DNA of 64,000 nucleotides, from positions 6,262,001-6,326,000 of the forward strand of contig NC_044004.1 in assembly GCF_900496995.4 (NCBI RefSeq). The letters run 5' to 3'. Below are positions 34,701 through 64,000 of the stretch, piece by piece. Made by a program: the position numbers and the translations under genes. The notes under the pieces are model-generated. The model was not told the DNA's origin and did no database searches. It saw nothing but the letters and a program-made list of their open reading frames with translations. The stretch is from Aquila chrysaetos chrysaetos (taxonomy: Eukaryota; Chordata; Aves; Accipitriformes; Accipitridae). How positions within the stretch are numbered: position 1 is the stretch's first letter; the number at the start of each line of letters is the position of its first letter.

Positions 34701-37112
34701 AAAGCTATGCAAAATCTAGTAAAAATCCCTGAAATCCAAGCAACGATGAGGGAGTTGTCCAAAGAGATGATGAAGGTAAGATCTACAACATAAATAAGAC
34801 CTGGGTGAACAAGAGGTGGTGGTTCAGTGTGCTGGAGTGCTGTGTGACTGCTTAGGCGGCCCCTTTGTCAGAGGGCTTGTATGAGCTCGGACAAACACAA
34901 ATTAAAGGAGCACATCAATGGCTGGGGACTTTCTAGCAAGTTAGTGTAAGTATGTGGGGAAAACCCTGACTCAGCAATACCTGCAACACATTTGGTGTAA
35001 AGCTTGAAGCTGAAAAAAAGCTGCTCAGGTTGAGGATGGAAGGAGGAAGATAGGTCCCCGTACAGAGCGGTTACGGCTTGGTCATCCTGGTTCCAAGGGC
35101 TGGGGGAGACCGACGCTCACAGCAGGATTCGTGCCCAGTGACTGCCTGTATCCCTTCTGTTTGTTCTGGGGGAGACTGAACTTCCTGATTTCAGGGATGA
35201 AAATATATATTCAGAAAGACCCACCACAGGCTATTGTGGAGTGGGAAGCTGAAAGTCCCATCTTGGGCAAGATGGCTAGTCTGATCCTGCGTTTAAAACA
35301 CCTAGCTTATTGTCTCCATGTGATGAAAGTGCTTTGATTATTTTTTCAACTACCAAAATTGCTTTTTCCCCTTCTTACCACTCTAGACTGTTTATTTCAA
35401 ATCAGAATTTTACCATTGTGCAGGTTGCAGGCCCTGCAGAGGAACGTTTTCAAACGCAGAAAGAAAAAAGGGAACCTATGATGTCAAACGCTAATTTTAC
35501 AGCATATTACACAATTTATGCTTCATGACTGAAGTCTGCAGTTGTACTTCACATTCTTGGAGCAAGCTGGGTTGTCGGTGTTTAGACATGGAGCAAGAAG
35601 GAATAATAGCTTGAGGGTTTCAAAGTGAGAACATGTGTATTTAATCCTCAATTTTCTTACCACTTTTCCTGTGTGCCAGTTGCACAGATGTGTGCTTAAA
35701 CCGTAGGCAAGTGTGTTGGCCAACCCTTACGCAAGAGGAGAGCCTCGATCCGGAAAGCTGGAGCAGTGAGCAGGCAGTTGTTAAATGCCTGGATAGGTGT
35801 AACCTGATCTCCAAAGTAGGAAGTGCATCCTCTTACCCTGCTGTTTCCAAGGGCATCACGCACTGCCTTTTTGTTTTATGCTAGGCTGGTATTATAGAGG
35901 AAATGCTGGAGGACACCTTTGAAAGCCTGGAGGACCAGGAGGAAATGGAAGAGGAAGCTGAGATGGAAATTGACAAAATCCTTTTTGAAATTACAGCTGG
36001 TGAGTTTGTGTGTGTGTGCGTGTGCGTTTGCTGAGAGCAGAGCCTAGCCCCTGCTCTGCTCAACAAGGCGCAGCAATTTACATCTATTCTGACTTAACGG
36101 CGCTCTCCCAGTGGTGTCTTCGCCTTTGCCAATAGGCAGAGTGCTCTGACAGACTGGTTTCTCAGGGAATACTGGCTGAGAAGGCTGGTGCGGTTCAGTA
36201 AAGCATAGGTAATACGCATCAGCTGATGTCTGTGCAGTTCTGTAATTGAGGCTTTAACAGATCAGTGTTTGTCTGTACAGTGGATCCTCTCAACAAGGTG
36301 AAGTTTATATGATTGACTAGGTATACTATGATTAATGAAGTCGGGAAATAAACTTGGCTGCATTGCCTTGAGTCTGAGGCTATGTTGTGATTCCTGACTG
36401 TAAAATGCTGTTAGTGTCTTGAGTTGTGGGAGGTGTGGAAACCACACAAAACAAACAAAAAACCCCCCTTAAAACCAAAACCCACCCCAAACCCCAAGCT
36501 TCTGCCTTACAGCTGATGAAGTAGCGATCTGCTGTGTTAGTAATTTGACTTAGATAACGCTTAGAATGCTCCTTACCTGAATTTCTAGTGGCGTGACAAA
36601 TGCAGGTACTGGAGCCGTGTTCAGCTGGAAGGTGCCGAAAGCCCAGTTCCCCAGCCCCTGGCTTGTTGCCTTCCCTTGTTTCTCACATCCTGCTTTCCTT
36701 TTTTCCATCCCGTTTCCTGGCTGGGAGCAGCTCCCTTCCCGCCGGGTGGGTGGTGGGAGCTCCTCCCCGGCTTGACTGCAGCCACAGAGGCTGGGGAAGG
36801 GCTGACAGGCGGTTCTGCTGCGTGTCAGCCAACAGCCCAGGGCTGATCAGCTCAAACAGTTCTGGTTGCGTGACCTCTACCACAAGGGAGTGGTTGAATT
36901 ATTTCAGATGTACCCGAAAGCTGCTCATTGTTAAATCAAGAGGTGATGCACACTAACGAGCCTGCGTGTTGTTTGCAGGGGCCTTGGGTAAAGCACCTAG
37001 TAAAGTCACGGATGCTCTTCCGGAGCCCGAACCCATGGGAGCGGCCGCCGCTGTTGATGAGGAGGAAGACATTGAAGCAATGCAGTCGCGATTAGCTACC
37101 CTCCGTAGCTAA
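22732..37112 (+). CDS. CHMP3: CHMP3, ESCRT-III subunit (6 coding exons, complete)
   Basis: The exons are 22732-22776, 27557-27617, 31868-32047, 34654-34775, 35885-35999 and 36979-37112. They total 657 nt, or 218 aa plus stop; human CHMP3 (VPS24) is 222 aa. All junctions are GT-AG with consistent phases (0, 1, 1, 0, 1). The protein has the family layout: a basic N-terminal helical core (EEEKVKRSIKDAAKKGQKD), a central helical region (MRELSKEMMKAGIIEEML), an acidic C-terminal segment, and a C-terminal MIT-interacting motif (IEAMQSRLATLRS). CHMP3 copolymerises with CHMP2A and CHMP4 in ESCRT-III and works with VPS4 in multivesicular body sorting, cytokinesis and nuclear envelope closure. The start has a near-perfect Kozak context (GCCGCCATGG). 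Confidence 0.97.
23396..23411 (+). repeat. 16-G homopolymer in CHMP3 intron 1
   Basis: A G run after GGGACTT. Long G runs of this type recur in this window near CpG islands. Confidence 0.7.
26180..27172 (+). mobile_element. CR1 LINE remnant in CHMP3 intron 1
   Basis: This ~1 kb block resembles the 3' part of avian CR1. Recognisable landmarks include AACCTCACGATGTTGAGCAA, GGGCTGCATTGGCAAGC, a CTGGGGAGAGTGCGGCAGAG stretch, GAGAAACTGAGGGAACTGGG, AGTGCTGGAACAGATGCCC and GAGCAACCTGGCTGAACTTG near the 3' end. The element's sense is the plus strand, the same as CHMP3. Its frames are broken by many changes, so it is dead and 5'-truncated. The edges are approximate. Confidence 0.85.
27557..27617 (+). 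CDS. CHMP3: CHMP3 coding exon 2
   Basis: The 61-nt exon reads VNEWSLKIRKEMRVIDRQIR and ends in phase 1. It starts in phase 0 after acceptor TTTAAG. It is the first basic helix of the ESCRT-III core. Confidence 0.95.
28455..28500 (+). mobile_element. MIR-like SINE core in CHMP3 intron 2
   Basis: TGTCCTCATCTGTAAAATGA followed by GGAACAGG matches the MIR core (TTCCTCATCTGTAAAATGG). Only about 45 bases are recognisable. Confidence 0.5.
31411..31462. repeat. TG/TA/CA microsatellite with 20-bp perfect palindrome
   Basis: TG repeats pass through TATA into CA repeats. Positions 31433-31452 (TGTGTGTGTATACACACACA) are a perfect palindrome. The tract may form a hairpin and alternates purine and pyrimidine. 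Confidence 0.8.
31868..32047 (+). CDS. CHMP3: CHMP3 coding exon 3
   Basis: The 180-nt exon begins DIQREEEKVKRSIKDAAKK and ends at MGMKNQL, in phase 1, with donor GTAAGA. It is the core helical hairpin, the most conserved part of the gene. Confidence 0.96.
32048..34653 (+). other. CHMP3 intron 3
   Basis: The first ~900 bases are the C-rich unclassified block. The remainder is ordinary AT-rich intron. Confidence 0.75.
32080..32965. repeat. unclassified C-rich interspersed block in CHMP3 intron 3
   Basis: Starting about 30 bases past the exon 3 donor, the sequence becomes C- and T-rich, unlike the AT-rich intron around it. CCATAATAAGTTT occurs twice (about 32622 and 32670) in similar settings about 48 bp apart, and a TA/CA microsatellite sits at 32408-32430. 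It could be an old LTR or another avian repeat. I do not recognise the family. Confidence 0.3.
34654..34775 (+). CDS. CHMP3: CHMP3 coding exon 4
   Basis: The 122-nt exon encodes VLRVAGSLQKSTEVMKAM, then KIPEIQATMRELSKEMMK, and ends in phase 0. The acceptor is CTTCACAG and the donor GTAAGA. Confidence 0.96.
35885..35999 (+). CDS. CHMP3: CHMP3 coding exon 5
   Basis: The 115-nt exon begins AGIIEEMLEDTFESLEDQ and continues into a Glu-rich helix ending KILFEITA. The donor is GTGAGT, followed directly by a short TG/CG repeat. It ends in phase 1. Confidence 0.96.
36448..36498. repeat. A/C-rich low-complexity tract in CHMP3 intron 5
   Basis: CACACAAAACAAACAAAAAA followed by C runs and CCAAACCCC units; a short simple repeat with no gene content. 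Confidence 0.65.
36979..37112 (+). CDS. CHMP3: CHMP3 coding exon 6 (C-terminal MIM and stop)
   Basis: This exon encodes GALGKAPSKVTDALPEPEP, a short Ala/Glu linker (MGAAAAVDEEED), and the MIT-interacting motif IEAMQSRLATLRS. The stop is TAA at 37110-37112. The acidic linker is a few residues shorter than the recalled mammalian one, which explains 218 versus 222 aa. Confidence 0.96.
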
Positions 37113-37545
37113 GGATGAAAACGAATGTGTACAGTTTGCCTTTTTTGTTTTGCAATGGGATATTCTGTCCTACCTTCAGAACGCAAAACTTAATATGTGA
37201 GAATACTTTATATAATATATAAAACTTTTTTTTCTGTTCCTGGGGATTGTATTCTCCAAGAAACTACTGTAATATACTTCTTCTTGGGGAGTGCAGTCTG
37301 TACAGATTATCTTACTGTTTTCTGTTCAGCCCATCTCCCCTGTGAGAGGCTGTGGTGAAATGGCAATGGTGGTGTAATGTTAGGTATTTTTAGATATAAA
37401 GTCCTGAAATACGTTCTTAGCTTCAAGTAGCATCTTTCCCTAAAAGGCACTTTGGTGTAATCTGCTACCAAAAACCTTCAGCAGTGTAAGGTTTTTGTTT
37501 TTCTGAATCACTACACATTTTATTAAAGCTGCTTTTAACAGTTGC
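37113..37545 (+). other. CHMP3: CHMP3 3' UTR with ATTAAA signal
   Basis: The AT-rich tail after the stop codon contains ATTAAA at 37522-37527 after a CACATTTT stretch, a plausible variant poly(A) signal. A second plus-strand AATAAA occurs at about 38722, so a longer UTR form is possible. Confidence 0.5.
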
Positions 37546-38915
37546 TGCCATGCATCAGTTCAGTCTGCATCACTGTACTATCTACCTCTAACAGTTCCCT
37601 CTTGGTTTTAAATACCTGTTTGGTTTTTTTTTTCTTTAGCACATTTAGGGCCTTCACAGCCTAGTGAAAGAAAAGCTTTCAGTCAGAGCAGCTGTTAAGT
37701 AGTAATGTATGTTCATGGGAGAGCCTCATTTAGGAAAGGTGGGGTTAAGCTGATGAGAAATCCGTTGGCAGAGGTAGGAGGTGGGCCCTGACACATGAAG
37801 GTGCCAGTGAAGTTTCACTGGACCCTGAGGCAGGGGCCAGGCCCAGGGAGGTGATGTGCAGCGCTCTTGAGACAGCGGTTGGGCAGGTCTGATCCACATA
37901 ATTACCTTTTTCCATCTTTCAAGATTGATAAAAATTAAACCTGGTACACACCAGGCTTCTGAGAACAGTTGTGGCCCATCGCAGCTGCAGAGCAGCAGCA
38001 TTTGTTCCCCACCTTACTCATCTGCAACCCAGTAATGGAATACAGCAGCTGGAGAGGCAAACAGTTGCTAGCCAGAGATCTTCTTCAGGGCTTTTGTTAG
38101 TCACTGCAGTACTGCACCAAACAGGAGGTTCACTTCAGCTGTCTGAACATCCTCTTTATCATTCCAGGTACTATCACTTCACTATCCCACAACCACAAGT
38201 GGTGAAAAGCCATCTGCTGCTTACATTACGTGTTTTTAGGGTCAAAGGAGAGGTGTCTCTCACTGAAAAACTTTAGGCAACTTCAGTTTGCAAAGCAAGT
38301 ATCCACTCTGACTCTTAGCAGAACATGTCAATGCCACAAGAACCTCACAGGCAAAGGAAAGAGTTTCTAATTTTAGGGGAGACTTAGTTTTCTTTTGGTA
38401 AGTCTATAAATAATTGTATTCCAAGGGTAGAGGAACAGACAAGGCACACGGATGCCTGGAGGGTGTCCAACAACTTCCAGTTTCAGCCATAAAAAGCAGA
38501 GGGGCCAAGTGCTGTTCACCCTCACACCAGTGGGTGGCAAATACAGGCACAGCTGCAGCAGCAAACTGTGTGATTCAAACCTTCCATCTCCACCCCAAAC
38601 GTTAACAACAACAGGCAAATGGGACAGTTTGTTTCTTGTGGTCTTAAAAATCCAGAGAGGACAGATCAGGAAGAAGAAAAAGCAGCTGAAGAGTCAGTAA
38701 GATGGGGTAGATAACAGGTGCAATAAAAACAGATTGAACAACAGCGCATTGGTAAGAAAGTTCAAAATCCAACATCAACAATGGGTCTTTTCATACGTAC
38801 ATAAGTGCGTATAAGATCAGGGTGGTGACTCATTTCACTGGCTCAGAGGTAAGGTGCCTGTACTCCAGCTCCCCACAACTACTCCAGCTGGCTCCAAGAA
38901 AAGCAATTAGACTGC
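37546..38915. other. convergent spacer between CHMP3 and KDM3A
   Basis: No gene is supported. AATAAA on the plus strand at about 38722 could end a long CHMP3 UTR, within 200-300 bases of the KDM3A candidate signals. Confidence 0.5.
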
Positions 38916-40910
38916 TTTATTTCATTTACTTCAGACTTGATACTGCAAGAAAGAACATTCATTGTCTTTAAGACTACTTAACTAGTTGAAGCATGAAATG
39001 CCAAATCAAGGTTTTATTGCTCTTCCTCAGGAAAGCCAGCTGAAGCAACTAGAAACAAGCCAGTCTATTTGCTGTCAGAGGCCTCAGCAAGCAGAGGTGG
39101 AGAGGAGTTCTCACTGAACACAGGGACAAAGTGTTGCTGAGCTTAAATTCTGCTAACAGCATAAGCCAAGTGAACCAGAACATTTCCCCGCACAAGGAGA
39201 ACACTGCAGCACTTGCATTGCCTCAGTTCCTCGCCCAGCATTATGGATCTTGACACAGTGAGCTGTTAATGGTCACCTAAAGATCCACAGACTTGACACG
39301 CGAAGGGACACAGACAGCCCAGGCCAGACAGTAACCACACACCAACTTCATTTGTGTTTCTGCTGCTGCTTCAGTTGCTCTGGGGGCCTGCTTTTGTCTC
39401 AATTTTGAGAGGCAGGAAGCAGATGCACCTATTCACAGCAGACAAACCTTTCATGAGCCCACTTCATTCTGACCTGAGAGACCTACTCCCTGCAAGTCAC
39501 TGCAGCCTCTGCTCCACTTCAGATACTGAGGGATGGGTAAGAGGAAGTTTCTTTGGAAAAAAAAAAACAAACCAAACCCCAAAAACAAAACAAAAACCCC
39601 CAAACAAACAAAAAAACCACACAAAAAACCCCCCAAAACACCAAAACTGTCACCTGCAACAGAACAGTTAATGCTGATCATTAGTAGCAGGTGAAGTACT
39701 ACAGGGAGGGGAAATTTGCACAGATTTGCACAGAGTTTGCCAATTTGTTGCTAACTAGGAAGTTCCCCTTCTGCTTGGCTCTTCCCAACAGCTATCCTGC
39801 ACAATTCAGTGCTGGAAAGGACACTGAAGAACAGAAGCATTCATTTTATCTTGGCTTATCGTGTTCGATGAGAGATGTGCTTTTTCCACTCTTGAAGCCT
39901 GTGCCTGTTTTAAGTTTGATGATGTTTTCAGTCTTTCTCTAAGTAATTTTGGAGCAATGTGTGTGTCATTTAAGACTGAAGCTGCAAAACTCATTTGATA
40001 CAGACCATAGTACTGGCGTTGGCTGAGAAGCAGTAGCCAAACTAAGTCATGCTTTGGTTAACCAAAAAAAAAAAGCTGTAAGACAGATCTGAAAGGCTGC
40101 TAGACAGATCGCTAAATTCAATACCCTAACCCTTCAGATACATTAAAAGCAGTATATGATACACAACTTGCTTTTGCATTTCAAAGCACTGCATCAAATT
40201 AATTACATTTTAAAGAGTCAATTGAAGAAGCCAGGCAAGGAACAATATCTGAAATAGAAGAATTTTATGTAGTCCATTCAGTGTTAAAAACCAGAGAATC
40301 AAACATCAGTTCAAATTAAAGAGCAGTTTCAAACAGAAGACATTTGATTAAAAGTTTCTCTTAACATTTAGAAATTTAAATACATTTACCTAAAGATGGT
40401 TAACCCCCATCTCTATGTTACTATACAATAGCTTAAAGCTACTTTTAAATGCTAGTTCTATGTTAATGTGAAATTCCAGAACTGCATTCTTATTTTTATG
40501 TAAATTGGTTATTAACTTGGGTGACTCCGTACTTCCTCCCACCCCAAAATAAATTTTAAAAATTGGGCTTTACAACGTCTTGAATAATATTTTTCAAATG
40601 AGTAATTTGGAATAGTTTCCGACAGTTCTATAGGAGGTATTTTGTACAGTCTGGAGAGCAACTCCATATAAAGTTCTATTGCAACTGAGCATTCACAGTA
40701 TGCCACAGTCCATACATATTACTACATATACATATCAGGTTTGTAAACATTGGAAGAATACACAGAACATAGTACCACGATCCTCTGGTACTGCTGAAAG
40801 GAAGATGAGGTAACATTCATATAATCTCAAAGTCCACAGAGGTCCTGACTGAGTAGTTAAAACAGCTGCCAGTGCTTCTGTTTCATAGTGTGTGGTTAAG
40901 GCTTTCTACT
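38916..40910 (-). other. KDM3A: KDM3A 3' UTR (candidate extent)
   Basis: Minus-strand AATAAA signals (plus-strand tttatt) occur at 39013-39018 and 38916-38921, about 1.9-2.0 kb past the KDM3A stop. A nearer, unrecognised signal could shorten the UTR. The A/C-rich tract at 39559-39645 would sit inside it as a T/G-rich tract of the RNA. Confidence 0.35.
39559..39645. repeat. A/C-rich low-complexity tract
   Basis: A long run of A and C only, with units of CAAA, CCAAAC and CCCCCAAAC. It is the same base bias as the tract at 49980-50122 seen from the other strand. Confidence 0.75.
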
Positions 40911-63509
<22,599 letters not shown>

Positions 63510-64000
63510 CTTAAAAATTGAAAAAAAAAACCAAAAAAAACCAAAAAAACCAAGAAAAGGGAGCTTAAGAAAAAGGAAGCATGACAATCACCACAGTTAC
63601 CAACATGAATTTGTGAACAGTACTGCATGCAAGATACAAGTAAACAAAAAAACCTGAGAACCTTGAGACAACTTCCACACAGCTGCAGTGATTTAAAAAA
63701 AAAAAAAAAAAGCACGATAAAACTTTTCCAGCTACCTCCTTCCTGGAATAGTTCAATAAAGTTTTCTGGAGGTTAAGACATGCAACAGAGGCCAGACTGA
63801 CCTCCAGATTTCAGAGAGGCAGATCAGTGGACATGGAAATGAAGATTCAATGATTAGATGTGAATTCTTCCACTCTTTACAGTATTGCAAAAGACAACTC
63901 GAAGTGGCAATATTTACCTTTCTATAAGACACTTCTTGCATATGCAAGCACATGACTACAGATATGCTTGTATGAACCCAGTAATTAAGGATTTGAAGCT
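63510..64000 (-). other. KDM3A intron running out of the window
   Basis: An A/C-rich tract (63518-63555) lies next to the exon acceptor, and an A run is at 63694-63711. The next upstream exon is not reached. Confidence 0.8.

Larger units (their letters stand above)
34776..36978 (+). other. CHMP3 introns 4 and 5
   Basis: The introns are 34776-35884 and 36000-36978. A TG/CG microsatellite starts at 36007 right after the exon 5 donor, and an A/C tract is at 36448-36498. The 36600-36850 part is GC-richer, without a recognisable gene. Confidence 0.75.

Overview
The window is vertebrate nuclear DNA, most likely from a bird. The genes have long introns with GT-AG junctions, two CpG-island promoters, a CR1 LINE, older L3/CR1-like and MIR-like remnants, and long G or C homopolymer runs. 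All exons were placed by hand from reading frame, splice-site context and recalled vertebrate protein sequences; no database search was run.

Three protein-coding genes are present, in the same order and relative orientation as on human 2p11.2. RNF103 (+ strand, coding 2372-18737, 4 coding exons, 686 aa) is a membrane-anchored RING-H2 E3 ubiquitin ligase. CHMP3 (+ strand, coding 22732-37112, 6 exons, 218 aa) is an ESCRT-III subunit. KDM3A (- strand, coding 40911-63509, the last 21 exons, about 1147 residues) is a JmjC histone H3K9 demethylase whose 5' end lies beyond position 64000. RNF103 and CHMP3 are in tandem, with about 3.4 kb between the RNF103 poly(A) signal and the CHMP3 start codon. 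CHMP3 and KDM3A are convergent.

Layout: 1-1480, gene-free flank; 1490-3130, RNF103 CpG island with G-tract clusters and an upstream ORF; 2598-17158, RNF103 introns, the 10 kb second intron holding an antisense L3/CR1-like LINE remnant; 18738-19310, RNF103 3' UTR; 19311-22230, intergenic; 22230-23060, CHMP3 CpG island with GC boxes, NRF1-like sites and a GGAAC-type minisatellite; 22777-36978, CHMP3 introns with a diverged CR1 copy and an unclassified C-rich block; 37113-40910, facing 3' UTRs; 40911-64000, the KDM3A body, with L3/CR1 and MIR remnants and low-complexity tracts.

The three genes do not form a shared pathway. RNF103 acts in ER-associated ubiquitination, CHMP3 in endosomal and other membrane scission, and KDM3A in chromatin and hypoxia or androgen-receptor responses. 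Their adjacency is ancestral synteny. The most interesting structural point is that RNF103 exon 2 and CHMP3 exon 2 have compatible splice phases, so a read-through transcript could encode an in-frame fusion. I found no evidence of a previously undescribed system. RNA genes, CRISPR arrays and intact mobile elements were not found.
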